Shown piece after piece: positions 33,732-46,529 of a stretch of DNA of 64,000 nt. Each line of letters begins with the position of its first letter. Position 1 is the stretch's first letter. Origin of the DNA: Beta vulgaris subsp. vulgaris (Eukaryota; Streptophyta; Magnoliopsida; Caryophyllales; Amaranthaceae); the NCBI RefSeq assembly GCF_026745355.1, contig NC_079207.1, positions 17,368,325-17,432,324 on the forward strand, given 5' to 3'. The notes beneath the pieces are model-generated. The model saw only the letters and a list, made by a program, of their open reading frames with translations, was not told the DNA's origin and did not search any database. A program made the position numbers and the translations under genes.

Positions 33732-36700
33732 ATGGCTAAAGTATATCATCACTCCTCCATTCAAGATACGACGTCATATTCTTCCCGGAATCACAATTAT
33801 TCCCGAGTTAGGCCGCCGGAAACTCGTAGCCGCCCTAATTTCATCGTCAAGCTTTGTCCATCCCCTCACGACACCTTACACTCTGCTGTTGTCAAAAGTT
33901 TGATTTTCAAATACTGCGAAACTTGCCCTTACGACGTCGTTTTCCAGTTGAAATCTTCTGCTGTTCTTCTCTACTTCGTTGAGTGGACCTGCGCTCGCGA
34001 AGCCGTTGTGAAATTCTGGGAATCGCTTTTCTCCGGCGAGCATAATCTGACTCCTGTTCTAATTCGAAACGTCGACGTTTCGTCTGACGTGGTCGAGCTT
34101 AATTGTAGGTTGAAACCCTTGTTTTTGGACAAGCTAAAGTGTTTAGACTCTGGTGAGATAGTTACACAATGGGAGGATAAATTGAAGAGTGTAGATACAG
34201 AAATCGACGTCGTTTCAGTTGCTATGAGGAAACAACAACCGTTGCCGCTTTTCGAGAAGTTGAAGAAGAAGAAGGAGGGATTAAGGGGTGAAAAGGAGAT
34301 GATTTTTAGGAGGATTTTGGAGTTTAAGGCTGCTCTTCGCTGTTTATCGAGGCTTATTGAGGAGGAAAAAGAAGATGATGAGATTTTACTGTTTCAGTTC
34401 AACAATGGCCTTGATTGGCCTAGGATTTATCATGTTATTATGAGGGAAATTCGACGATTCGAGCATGGTTTGCCAATTTATGCTTATCGAAGGGAAATCC
34501 TCCGGCATATCATGTCTCAGCAGGTGAATTTTCACCTAATTTTATCTAATATCAGTATTAAGGCTCTGTTCTTTTGGACTGACTGAACTTAATTTGTGTG
34601 AACTGAACTGAACTTAATTTGTCTCAACTGAACTTAATTTGAGAGGAAATTAATTGAACTAAACCAGATTATCATGAACTGAAGTGAACTGAATTTGTCT
34701 GAAAAGAACTCAACTGAATTTTTATTAATTCAGAACATAGCCTAAGTTTAGGAAAGTTTATCTACCTAAGGGGTTGTTTGGTACATGGCTAGATTTTGTG
34801 TTTGAGTGTGAGAAATTAATCATAGTTACAAGTATCACAGTGTTAGTTATTTCATACGTTGTTTGGTTTGTGAATATGCTGTAAAAAGTAACAGATTTAC
34901 TAAAATACCCTTATGGATACTTTAATTAAATTTCTATATTGCATCTTCTTATCCATCTTGTTAGAAATAGGGTGATTTGAGGTATATATTACTATATTAG
35001 CACCTAAACTTTTGCAGAACTCACAAGATGTTGGGTATGTGAGGTAGGGAAGAGAATAAGGAATTGGTACGAGGGATAGGGGTAATATTGAATGAAAAAT
35101 ATTGGAAATAAAAAATGTTATAATTGCCCTTACTAGAAACTCTCCAGCTTGAGCTGTTATAAGTTATAACAATATATTTAGGGAAGAAACTTTAGGGAAA
35201 ATAAGGGGGTACCGTGGTATTGGAAAGTGTGTTAGATATGCGAGTGTTTATGTGTGTTCTAGCTTATAACAATTATAACAATGTGTTTTTGATTTGGCTT
35301 ACATTAACAGATTATGGTATTGATCGGGGAGACTGGATCAGGAAAGAGTACCCAGTTGGTACAGTTTCTCGCTGATTCAGGTGTAGTTGCTGATAAATCT
35401 CTCATATGCACTCAGCCAAGAAAGATTGCGGCTGTTTCACTGGAACGTAGAGTTCAAGAAGAGAGTTATGGGTGCTATAAAGTTGATTCTATTAGCTGTT
35501 GTCGGTATTATTCATCCCACCAGAAATTTGATGGCAAGCTACTATATATGACAGACCACTGTTTATTACAGCACTTTATTAATAACAGGATGTTAAATGG
35601 GGTTTCCTGCATTATTGTTGATGAAGCTCATGAAAGAACCCTAAACACTGATCTTCTTTTGGCAATGCTTAAGAAATTGCTTCCTCTTAGGCCTGACTTG
35701 AGGCTTATTATCATGTCTGCAACAGCTGATGCTAAGCAACTTTCAGAATATTTCTTTGGATGTGGAATGTTTTCGGTGGCCGGCAGAAATTTCCCAGTGG
35801 ATGTGAAATATGTCCCATGCTTCCCTGATGGAACCTCTCAGCCTGTCGCTGTATCTGCTGGTAATATGGCCCCCTATGTATCTGATGTTGTAAGATTGGT
35901 GACTGAGATCCATAGAACCGAGAAAGAAGGAACCATTCTTGCTTTTTTGACGTCTGCTATGGAAGTCGAATGGGCTTCTGAAATGTTGGCTGTGCCTGAT
36001 GTGGTTCCTCTGGCATTACATGGCAAACTTTCATATGAAGAGCAGTCGAAGGTATTCCAGGATTACCAAGGGAAAAGAAAAGTTATATTTGCGACAAATG
36101 TTGCTGAAACATCATTGACAATCCCAGGAGTCAAGTTTGTTATTGATTCTGGCATGGCCAAAGAAAGCATGTTTGAACCTCATTCTGGCATGAACGTTTT
36201 GAGAGTATGCTGGATCAGCAAGAGTTCTGCTAACCAACGAGCTGGTCGTGCTGGGAGAACTGAACCAGGATGCTGTTATCGGCTCTACTCGCAGGACGAA
36301 TTTAATCGGATGGCTGCCCAGCAAGAACCTGAGATTCGTAGAGTTCACCTAGGTGTTGCTGCCTTAAAAATTATGGCGTTGGGCGTAGAAGATGTTTGTG
36401 ATTTTGACTATATTGATGCTCCCTCGAGTGAAGCGATTGATATTGCTCTCCGAAATCTTGTGCAGTTGGGAGCTGTTACTTTGGAAAGTGGTAACTTCAA
36501 ATTGACTGACCTTGGTCATTCTCTGGTTAAATTGGGGATAGAGCCTCGTTTAGGTAAACTAATTCTTGGCTGCTTCAGATTGGGCCTGAAAAAAGAAGGT
36601 GTAGTTCTTGCGGCAGTTATGGCTAATGCCAGTAGCATATTTTGTCGAGTTGGTAATCATGCAGATAAGCTAAAGTCTGACCGTCTCAAGGTGCCTTTCT

Positions 36701-39700
36701 GTCATCAGAACGGGGATCTCTTTACTTTGCTCTCTGTTTACAAAGCGTGGGAGGAAATTCCTTTGGGAAAGGGAAGGAATCAGTGGTGCTGGTATAACAG
36801 CATCAATGCCAAATCGATGCAAAGATGTCATGATGCTGTATGTGAATGGGAGAACTCTCTTAAAAATGAACTTTGTCTAATTGTACCGACTTACTGGTAT
36901 TGGACACCTGAGAAAGTCACGGAGCATGATGGGAATCTTAAAAAGGCCATTCTTGCTTCCCTTGCTGAAAATGTGGCAGTGTACTCTGGCAGTGATCAGC
37001 TCGGCTATAAAGTGGCGTTGTCTGGGCAGTATGTGCAGCTTCATCCTGCCTGTTCTCTGCTGATGTTCAATAAGAAACCTGATTGGGTGGTCTTTGGTGA
37101 ACTAATATCAACATCCTGTCAGTATTTGACATGCGTTACTACATTTGACAAGGAGTTTTTATCTGCTCTTACTCCTCCTCCTTTGTATGATGTATCTGAA
37201 TTGGGAAGCCAAAAGCTACAGGTGATGACATTATCTGGTTTTGGCAAAACTCTTCTTAAAAAGTTCTGTGGGAAGTACAATTATGGTCTAACTGGTCTAG
37301 TGTCACGACTGCGGACTATCTGTGGGGATAAAAGAATAAGTATTGAAGTTGACTGTGATAAGGATGAAATTCGGTTATTTACTTCTTCAGACGACATTGA
37401 GAAGGTCTCCAATCATGTCAAGGATGCTCTGGATTTCGAAAAAAGGTCATTACAGAATGAATGTATGGAGAAATGCTTGTATCATGGTGGTCCTGGTATG
37501 TTCCCACCTGTTGCACTATTCGGGTCTGGAGCTGAAATTAAGCATCTGGAGCTTGAAAAGAGATGTTTGACTGTTGATGTATACCATCCCAATATCAATT
37601 CTGTTGATGACAAGGAGCTTGTATTGTTGATTGAAAATTGTGCCTCAGGAATATGTGCCGTCCATAAATCTGCTATTCATGGTTCAGAGACCGAAGAGAG
37701 AGAGAAGTGGGGCAGTATCACATTTGTGACGCCTGATGCTGCAAAAAGGGCAGCTGAGTTGAACAATATTGAGTTTAATGGTTCTTTGCTTAGAATGAAT
37801 CTTTCAAGGACAACATTTGGAGTAGACCGAGCATTTTCGTTTCCTGCTGTCAGAGCAAAATTGTCATGGCCACGTAGGATCAGTAAAGGCTTTGCGATTG
37901 TTAAATGTGAGGTGCTTGATGTTGAGCTCATGGTTTCACAGATCTCTAATTTGCAGATTGGAGAGAGGTACGTTCGATGTGAAGCTAGTGCTAAGTACCT
38001 CAATTCTGTTGTGATAAGTGGGATAGATAAGGAAGCATCTGAACCTGAAATTTTACGGGCATTGAGGAGTGCTACAGATCGAAAAATCCTGGACTTCTTT
38101 TTGGTCAGGGGAGATGCTGTGGAGGATCCAGCATGCCGTGCTTGTGAAGAAGCTCTGTTCAAAGAGATTTCTGCTTTCATGCCGAAAGGAAGCCCACAGA
38201 GTAATTTCTGCAGAGTTATGGTGTTTCAGCCAGAGCCCAAAAATGCTTTTATGAGAGCTTTGGTTACTTTTGATGGAAGGCTTCACTTGGAGGCAGCGAA
38301 GGCATTAGAGCAGATTGAAGGTAAGGCTTTACCTGGTTTTCTGTCATGGCAGAAAGTACAATGCCAACGACTATTTCACACTTCGGTGTGTTGCTCATCC
38401 TCCGTGTACTTCGTAATCAAGAGAGATCTTGATTCACTGGTGGCCAGGTTCAACCGTCTAAGAGGTATGGATAGAACCACGACACTTGCTTCGCTTATTT
38501 GTTCATGATTCTTTCTGCCTTGGTCTTTTGATTTAATGCTGTCTAATATCAATTTGACTCGCATTTGCTTCTAACATCTTTATTCTTTTATGTTTATTTC
38601 TCCTGATCTTATGTTTTAGCTTGGTTTCTTTTATGAATTTTTGTATTTTGATTCAGACGACTTATTTGAATTTTTTAGCTTAAGTAAATGAAACGGCATT
38701 TCTATTACCTTCTTCGTTGGAACCTGGAATTTCAATTGCAGCCAGGAACATATCCTATGAACTCCATTGCTTTGAGTCGATTATATATTGTCTGTAACAA
38801 GCTTCATCGATACACTTCCTCCTCTTCCACTTGATGTTTAGATATCTTAACAAGATTTACCTCAATTATAGTGCTCAAAACTGCTAAAAAAGTACATGAA
38901 GTTGTACTGTGGATTTTAAGATTTTACTGGCTGAATAGAAAGAGAAGCATCAAATTATTGATGTCAGACACTTGATTATTGAAGCTGTATTCCCACTATG
39001 GATGAGAATTTAGTTTGTCAGCAAGGTGCCAGCACTGAAGCCAAATATTTGTCTTATCCATGTTTGATGTATGTGTAGCCTGTGGTGTATGTTTTGAGGC
39101 ACAACTATGGTTACTAAACTTAAAGTGAATTAAATTTGAGTTATATTACTAGAGTTCATAAGGGAGCTGTGTTACTGCCAATATTAGCCAATTGTATTAC
39201 TCATACCTATGCCATGTTTAAGTAATGCTATCACTTAATCATGCTAAGCTCTTGGATATAACACTACTTAGTTGTATATAGTTAAAGCAGAAGATATGAC
39301 ATAGAAGACAAAGGCTTTGTTCTCTCTATTTTCATAATATTAAGTTTTGGATATGGATACGAAGTTTATATTACAACTAAAAATTAGTCAGGGTAAGTCC
39401 ACATGAGTTCATAATCCCTTTGTCTTCAATTGATCTTCTGGCTGTTTTGGTTGTCCACAGACTATCTTCATGCTACCTTAAACGGATCAATTGCATTACC
39501 ATTACCCACAGCATGTGGGTATTATTCCTTCATTTAACTCTCTCTCTCCCCTCCCTCTCGGTCTCCCACCAATGAAATCCACACCTTTTTACTTAATTCT
39601 CTTCCTCAATCCAACCCAATTGAACCCCCGGTAAGACTCTCTCTTGCAGTTAATGTTGCTCCACAAGAATCCTTCTATTCTTAGTACTACTTAGTACTTA

Positions 39701-41970
39701 ATCCCCTGCTTGCAAAATAGATTACACTTCGCTTCTACTTATCTTTACCTGTGTGCTCAAACCTAATATGTGGATAATTTGTTGATGGAGAGACTACCAG
39801 TTATAATAAGCGAGGGAAATTAAGGTGAAAATAGTGAAGTCTACATGTTTAATTGTTTCCTTGAGAATTTGTTGCGAGCTTGCTTTTAGTAATTTGATTG
39901 TGGATAATAAAAATATCATTTATTGATTGTGTGATCTCCAATTGGTTTTTGTGTGACTCAAATTACCTTAATGCAAGTTTCTGGGACCTTGCAGCAATTA
40001 TGTCGCTTGGATTTAAAGGATATAGATTCGAGTTTGTTAGATAGTTGGCCACTTAGAGCCTTGTACAATCGACTAATTATGAAAGATATTAAGAGGTGGA
40101 GTATCAAAGTTCAAGGATTGTCACGCTTTTGATCTCTAACTTGATTTTGTTAGTCCAATAGGGAAATTATGATCCACAAGGATATGTGGAAATGCTAAAG
40201 TGAGTAGATTGAATCTAAGTTGAAGTGTGTACGTATATATGATGATATAATCATGTTGAAGTTGGTTCATAACTTACCTGGCATCCACTTTATAGAGTTA
40301 GTGGAAGGATGTAGAGGATGATGATTCTCCCTGAATAGGAGGATTCATAGGCTCAATACCTGGATGGAAAGGTCAAGGTCTACTCCCTTGGTCACACAAA
40401 CGTTTGCATGTTTTCCTTCTGTGGATGTCCTATAATAGGTTGCAGTTTTGTTTAAGGATGTTCTTTTATTTCTCTACATATTTTGTCGCATGTTTTGTGA
40501 TATTCCCCCTGCAATGGCCTGCGTGATTCACATGTTGAAAAATGTCATTGTGAGCCTTTTCCTGTAAAGTTTGGTTGCATGTAAATTTCAGTTTTGAGCT
40601 TCCTGCTCTTAATCTCTTTTGTATCATGTAAATTGCATATTTCCTATTTGTAATTTATTAATGTCAGTGACTTACATTAGCTAGAAGCTGTTATCCTTGT
40701 AATATGCCCCTGTACTTCGAATTCACTGTTATGATCTACTTGATATTCAGGTACTGAATGCACTTTGGATAAGAATGCCAATGGCTCTTATCGGGTGAAG
40801 ATATCAGCAACAGCTACAAAAGTCGTAGCCGAATTGAGAAGGCCTTTGGAACAGCTGATGAAAGGGAAGGTAGTCAATCATGCCAGCCTCACACCTGCTG
40901 TTCTACAGATGTTATTTTCTAAAGATGGTATCACTTTGATGAAATCTCTTGAGCAAGAAAGGGGAATCTACGTGTATTTTGATAGGCAGAACCTTAATGT
41001 GAGAATGATTGGGCCTTCTGCTAAGGTGGGTGTGGCAGAGGAGCAATTTATCCAGCGCATTCTTAACCTCCATAAAAACAGGCACTTGGAGATCCATCTA
41101 CGTGGAGCTGAATTGCCTCATGACCTGATGAAGGAAGTTGTCAAAAGGTTTGGCCCAGACCTCTACGGGCTGAAGGAGAAGGTATCTGATGCCATCTTCA
41201 CTCTGGATACACGTCGTCATGTCATTTCCATTTGTGGTCCCAAAGAGGCAAGGCAAAAGGTGGAGGAGATTGTTAATGAGGTAGCACAGGCAAGTGGTGG
41301 TACAAGCGAAGCTAGTGCTACTAATGGAAAGGCCTGCCCGATTTGTTTGTGCGATGTTGAGGATGCACATCAGCTTGAAAGCTGCATGCATGTGTTCTGC
41401 AAATCATGTTTAGTGGAACAATGTGAGTCTGCAATAAAAAATGTTGATAGTTTCCCCATTTGTTGTGCCCATGAAGGCTGTGGTATCCCCCTTTGGCTTG
41501 TTGACTTGAAATATCTGTTGTCATCTGAAAAGCTGGATGAACTTTTTATAGCTTCAGTGAGGGCATTTGTGTCATATAGTGGTGGTAAGTACAGATTCTG
41601 TCCTTCACCTGATTGCCCTTCTGTTTATGAGGTGGCTGATCCAAGCAAGTCAGGGGAGCCTTTTATTTGTGGGGCTTGCTACGCAGAGACTTGTACTAAA
41701 TGCCATTTAGAGTACCACCCTTACTTATCATGTGACAAGTACAAGGAATACAAAGAAGATCCAGATTCATCTTTACGGGAGTGGTGGAGAGGGAAGGAAG
41801 AGTATGTTAAGAGGTGTACGACATGTGGCCATACTATTGAAAAGGCCGAGGGATGCAATCACGTTGAATGTAAATGCGGGAAGCATCTATGTTGGGTCTG
41901 CTTGGAGTCATTCGATGATAGTGACGAGTGTTATAGTCACTTAAGGAACATTCATCACGGAATCACATGA
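33732..41970 (+). CDS. DEAH11/DEAH12: DEAH-box RNA helicase fused to an RBR (RING-IBR-RING) E3 ligase module
   Basis: Exons 33732-34523, 35311-38464 and 40751-41970 join in frame (phase 0, then phase 1) with CAG|GTGAAT...AACAG|A and AGAG|GTATGG...TTCAG|G borders, giving 1721 aa. Residues 1-264 are the family N-terminus. The helicase begins at about 265: Walker A Gly-Glu-Thr-Gly-Ser-Gly-Lys-Ser-Thr (~270), Asp-Glu-Ala-His (~367), Ser-Ala-Thr (~399), Gln-Arg-Ala-Gly-Arg-Ala-Gly-Arg (~573), then winged-helix/ratchet and OB-like parts. The C-terminus has RING1 (Cys-Pro-Ile-Cys, ~1510), an IBR (Cys-Gly-Ala-Cys...Cys-Thr-Lys-Cys-His) and a second RING whose Cys-Asn-His core lies near 1690. All helicase motifs and Cys ligands appear intact. 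Arabidopsis relatives are At5g10370 and At4g01020. Probable roles are RNA remodelling and ubiquitin transfer; substrates are unknown. Start: the first good ATG (ACCATGG) after a CT-rich leader; frames further upstream lack an ATG. Confidence 0.95.
34562..34742. mobile_element. Tourist-like MITE in intron 1 of the helicase/RBR gene
   Basis: 181 bases flanked by TAA (34559-34561 and 34743-34745). The ends are GGCTCTGTTCTTTTGG and the complement GGCTATGTTCTGAATT. Inside are repeated CTGAACT(T/G)AATTTG units on one strand. It begins 39 bases after the splice donor, leaving the donor intact. Confidence 0.8.
38465..40750 (+). other. Intron 2 of the helicase/RBR gene
   Basis: A 2286-base intron between the helicase-bearing exon and the RBR exon, with GTATGG donor and TTCAG acceptor. 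It is T-rich, with a CT-rich stretch near 39530-39560 and no gene or clear transposon. Joining its borders restores an uninterrupted frame across Leu-Arg-Gly-Thr-Glu-Cys. Confidence 0.9.
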
Positions 41971-42480
41971 AAGTTGGTATTTTCGGGGTGTATATCTATT
42001 AGAGGCTTTGTTTAGTTCAGCACATTGTACATGTCCGTCCATATGTATAGCTCATACGTATTAGGCTATTAGCTGCAGTTTTCTATGTAAATATCGTGAG
42101 TGCTGTTATAATGATATATAACATCTGTTCGTACAGGTTTAGTATAATCTTTCAGAGTTCAGACTAATATGTTGTGTCGATATGTTATACTGTCATAATG
42201 TTGTATGCAACAGATTGTGCTTGTCGCGGATATGTTGTGTCCAACTGTGTGCTTTTCTGTTTTCTCTTGTTCTTCATCCCATGTTTTTAGTCTAGTTAGA
42301 TTCTCAACAACTAATCAGAAAATGATCCTCATTTTTGTCAGCTAACTCTAAAGTTAATTTTAACTGTTCTTCCTTCACCCCCAACATATATAAGGTTGTC
42401 TTGAATCTTGATAGAGAATTAGAGATTGGAGAAGTCACAAAATGTGGTGAAGATCAAAGTAACTTATTGTTACCAGATTT

Positions 42481-42675
42481 TTTTTTTTTTTTTTGACATC
42501 AAGATAATTTGCATCAATTGAAAATTGAAGTACAACCTAATGCTAATACAACCAAACGGAAATAACTATCACTAACAAGACCGACATGAACTCGAACATA
42601 CTTCTGAAAGAAAACACTAAGTACTATGCATCCAGTCCAAATGAAGTTTATCTTGAGCAATGGCGGGTGAGGTGA
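42481..42675 (-). mobile_element. 5'-truncated LINE tail
   Basis: Flanked by a perfect 10-base direct repeat TACCAGATTT (42471-42480 and 42676-42685). On the minus strand it ends AATTATCTTGATGTC followed by an A-run, the usual tail of plant L1 elements. It is only 195 bases long, so it is a 5'-truncated insertion between the two intact genes. Confidence 0.75.
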
Positions 42676-43087
42676 TACCAGATTTGTGATATGAGAATGG
42701 ATATAGGAAGTTTATCGAATTTGGTTAAATTAGCTCAAAAGTATATACCTTTCAAGAAACAAATTCACTTATCTCATGGAAGTATATCACAATTTACGGG
42801 GTTGAGTGGATGAGATAAAAAATGCAATGAATAATGCCAATTTAGTTATATTATCTGTTAGGATGTCAATTTTTGGCACCTAGAAGCATTTACTTATAAA
42901 GGAAAAGGCTCAATCATAGAATAAATTCGCCAAATTGACTAATAGTTATTCTCTTGCAGAAAACAGAGAAAGCATATGTTATCATTGAAATTTCAACCAA
43001 TTACAACTTACAACCCACCAGAATTAGTAAACCCACGTTTAAATTACACAACCATGTTGTTACAGAGAGGAAGAAATCACAACAAAA

Positions 43088-43693
43088 CTAATAGAAGTAT
43101 TTGCAACCAATGGCAAATCCAACCCCAGCTATCCCCAAACAGAAAGCCATAGTTATCAACAATGTTAACCCATTACTTCCACTTCCATCATCACCCTCTT
43201 CTCCATGTTTTCTCTTCCCACAATCATACAACTCCTGTTGCTGCTGTTTCTGCTGCTCAAACTGTGAGACTTGGAATTCAAGCAACCTCACAAACTGCCT
43301 GTATGCGAAAATCTGCATCGAATCTTGCACGAAAGCATAGCCAAGCGCGTCTCTTTCCTTGATGATCGCCTCATATTTGGCTTCTGCTTCGCGTGCTCGT
43401 GTCTGAGACAACCTTAGTGCCTTCAGAAGCCCCAGTTTTGCACTCCCATCATCCTCAACATGATGATGATCACCTACAAAGTTGTGTATTTTTTTTCTGT
43501 TCATGGGACTGATAACTGTTACATTGTCAGACAACCCAGAAATGACCTTTGTAGGAGGAGGCAGATCACAGTTTTGGATAAGATCATTATGTCCTGGTTT
43601 TTGTGACAGCATAACTCTCATCATCAAATCATTCTCGTCAAACCCTTTTATATTGAACAACTGTTGATTCTTCAGCGTCGCGCAATTAGCCAT
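43088..43693 (-). CDS. Coiled-coil protein with C-terminal membrane anchor, unknown function
   Basis: A single exon of 201 aa from ATG at 43693 to TAG at 43088. Residues 1-85 look disordered, with a short His/Asp run. Residues 88-152 form a charged helical region (Leu-Leu-Lys-Ala-Leu-Arg...Arg-Ala-Arg-Glu-Ala-Glu-Ala-Lys) and a Phe/Tyr/Arg-Gln segment ending in a Gln-rich stretch; heptad-like spacing suggests a coiled coil. Residues 175-197 are a hydrophobic, Gly-rich membrane segment followed by only a few residues, the arrangement of tail-anchored proteins. Similar plant proteins of this plan exist, but I do not know a function. A TATA box lies about 140 bases upstream. Codon use and length look like a working gene. 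Confidence 0.8.
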   Translation of the reverse strand: MANCATLKNQQLFNIKGFDENDLMMRVMLSQKPGHNDLIQNCDLPPPTKVISGLSDNVTVISPMNRKKIHNFVGDHHHVEDDGSAKLGLLKALRLSQTRAREAEAKYEAIIKERDALGYAFVQDSMQIFAYRQFVRLLEFQVSQFEQQKQQQQELYDCGKRKHGEEGDDGSGSNGLTLLITMAFCLGIAGVGFAIGCKYFY

Positions 43694-43832
43694 TGAAGAC
43701 TGCTTCCTGTTCAGTTCAGTTTAGCTCTGAATTTTGGGTTCTGGTCATCCTAAATATTTACACATAACAGAGCAATTTCTGTGTTTGAGGCGTGAAAGAA
43801 ACAGAATTTTCTTCTCTTTCTGTTGTTTTTAG

Positions 43833-43842
43833 TTTTTATATT
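43833..43842 (-). promoter_or_regulatory. TATA box of the coiled-coil protein gene
   Basis: On the minus strand AATATAAAAAC lies about 140 bases before the ATG, followed by an A/G-rich leader (AACAGAAAGAGAAGAAAA). Confidence 0.5.
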
Positions 43843-43859
43843 GTGTTGATGCAGTTATA

Positions 43860-44480
43860 AGTTAAAAGGGTGGTTGAGAAGAAAGTGGGTGCCGCAAGAA
43901 ATGGTGGGAATTGTTTTTTGGGTTTGATGGGGAGAAAATGCTTTACTTGCGTGTGTGGGATGCATAGCATTGACAAAACGTTACAACTTTTACTTTAAAT
44001 AATTGAAAGATTCCACTACATGAAAATTATGGAAAAAGTTGGGAACTTAGGCATTTGTGTTAGTCCTTCAATTTCAATTTAGGTATATCACTATTCTACT
44101 TTCTTAATTTCAAAATATTTGAATCATTTAACTTTTACACTATTCATTCATTTATGTTTAACAATATTTCGTGAATTTGTTTGACAAACATTTTTGTGAA
44201 TTCAACAAGGAAAAAGATAAAGTCATTTGGGTTTTTAGGTTCATCTCGATATATGGCTTCAAGCCTTCAATATATCAAGTTTTTGAAATTTTTACTTGCA
44301 AGAAATTAAAATATTAATGATTAAACTTATGCATTGGCAAGCGTGTCCGGAGAAACGTTACAAATAATATGAGACGGAGCAAGTACAGTAAGTATAAGAA
44401 AATAGGATATGACTTGGCATCCACCCTAAATTACTAATACACGCTCTAATAGAAAACAATAACACTAGTATATATATGAA
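43860..44480. other. Intergenic, no gene seen
   Basis: Upstream region of the coiled-coil protein gene. AT-rich; no repeat or coding frame could be supported. Confidence 0.4.
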
Positions 44481-44484
44481 AATA

Positions 44485-46331
44485 CACTATTGGAAAAAAA
44501 AAATTCTAACTGATACTAAAGAACTGATCCGCCGGGGTCTTGAACCGAATCAGTTGAGTTAGTGATTTTATTTGCAAAGAAAAGGATCAATTAACTAACT
44601 TGGTGGGGGTGATAAGCCGAATCAGTTAACAAAAATTGATCCTTTAGTTTTTGTGGCAACCTAAATTAGGCTAAGTTCTTTTGGACTGAATTAAAAATTC
44701 ATTTCAGTTCATTTAAGACAAATTCAGTTCAATTCTGGAAATTTCAATTCAGTTTGTTTTCCTTAGTTTCCTATCACAGTTTTCATTCAGTTCAGTAAAG
44801 TACAAACAAATTAAGTCCAGCTCAGTATAGTATAGACAAATTCAGTTCAGTTCAGTTTAATTGACTTCAGTTCATTTCAAAAGAACAGAGGCTAACTGAT
44901 CCACTCAAGGTTGGTCCAAATTGCACCTTTTTAGTATAAGTCACCCTTGTTTCCTCTTTCCTCACGCACCCTCTCTCAGCCACTTACGGTGTCCTATTTC
45001 CTCACTCCTAAGTCCTTACTCCTCAATCCTCTTCTTCTTTTCTCACCCTAAATCACTACCTTCTCTCATCTTCGCTTTCGTCAAGTGCCGACAACCTCTC
45101 TCACTCAAGAGCAACACCCTTTCTCATCTTTTCCTTTGCTTCCACGCTGGCCATCACTCATCCACACTCGCCGTTTCTCGTCACCCAACCACCACCATCT
45201 TCGCCTTTGCTTTCACCACCGACGACAACAACCACTACTATCATCGCTTAGTCGCCCAATCTCTTCTCTCCATGCTCCATTGGATCTAGGGTTTGAGGTT
45301 TTAAAAGTTTCGTTCTTAGGAGGCGTTTGGTTCAAATAGAGGAATGGAAAGGGAATGAAACCAAGTAGAGAGGGGGAATGGTAGCAATCATTGTTACTTT
45401 TATTGGGTGTTTGGTTTAACAATGGAAAGAAATCACTTATAAGCGAATGAAAATGATTTTGTTACTCCTCTAATTTGAAAGGTAACATTTTGGGAGTTTG
45501 AGTTACCCTTAAATAAGGGTAATGGTCAACCCATACCCAAATCAAACAAGAAGTAATGGATTATTGAATCCGTCTCCAGGCCCTTAATTTCATTTCCTTC
45601 TGTAATTTCTGAATTTTTCCGTTCTCTAATTAATCTTTTTGATTTTGTTTTGATTAGGTTTTGTTCTTGACTTTCAATTCATCTTATTGCTTTGCATTTT
45701 AATTAATTTATTAGTTGTTTTTTCGTTTTTCTAGTGTTATTAGTTTTTCGTTTTGATCAGTTTCGTTCTTAATTTTAACTTTATCTTGTTGATTTTTTGT
45801 TAACTTAGTGATAGTACCGCCATTTTCGTTTACATTTTTTTTAAAATTTATTAGTTTTGTCTTGTCTCTTTTCTGCATATTTTTATTGTGTAATTTATTT
45901 GATGTAATTTCCGTTTTTGTAGTCTTATTTACTAGTACTAGTATAAAACAATTCAATGATTTATTTGTAATATTATTTATTCTTAGATAATATTGTTTAT
46001 ATTGAATGTTGATAAACATATAAAACTTGGCAATTTCGAGCTATAATTTCTGTTTTGTCAGAATGAAACTAGCTGGTGGCCGGTGTGGTGAGATATTGTG
46101 ATGAAGCTAAGGCTTGAATTTTTATTTAATTCAATTTACACTTAATTCATCCGGAGCTGAAAATCGGATTAGTTAACTACACTAACAGATTCGATGATTC
46201 GCTGCAAACCGGATCACTTATGTGTGTAAACTGATTTGGTTGTGAACCGAACTAGTTCATGTTTCTCACTACTCCGCCCTGAACCACTCTGGTGCAATTT
46301 TTGATTAGTTTAGCCTATTTTCCCACTAGCA
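44485..46331. mobile_element. CACTA-like element, non-autonomous
   Basis: Starts CACTATTGGAAAA and ends TTTTCCCACTAGCA, an inverted match with a worn right terminus. It is flanked by ATA on both sides (44482-44484 and 46332-46334), the 3-base duplication expected for CACTA. Subterminal copies of CCGAATCAGTT, GGATCAATT and relatives occur at both ends on both strands. The middle is CT-rich (45000-45280), resembling a leader of a captured gene; its Ser/His-rich frames are not convincing proteins. A Tourist MITE is nested at 44669. Confidence 0.7.
44669..44892. mobile_element. Tourist-like MITE nested in the CACTA element
   Basis: Left end GGCTAAGTTCTTTTGG; complement of right end GCCTCTGTTCTTTTGA; TA on both sides. 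Inside are many TTCAGTTCA units. It belongs to the same loose family as the copies at 9074, 24369 and 34562. Confidence 0.7.
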
Positions 46332-46529
46332 ATATATATCATATATTCCATAATCTAACCACTTATGAGTATATGCCTGTTTAAAGGCGAAGATCCCCTC
46401 TTCTAACGTGCTCTGATTGAAATCCCAACGTTGACGTTGAAAAGTGTAATCCTTTCCAATAGGCCAAGTTTAGTATTCTATCTTGAGCATTTATAATTTA
46501 ACAATTCTTGTTACACGATATACTAGCTA

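Noticed and set aside
37677..38286. Minus-strand frames of 77-167 residues within the helicase exon
   Set aside because: They are antisense shadows of a strongly conserved coding exon.
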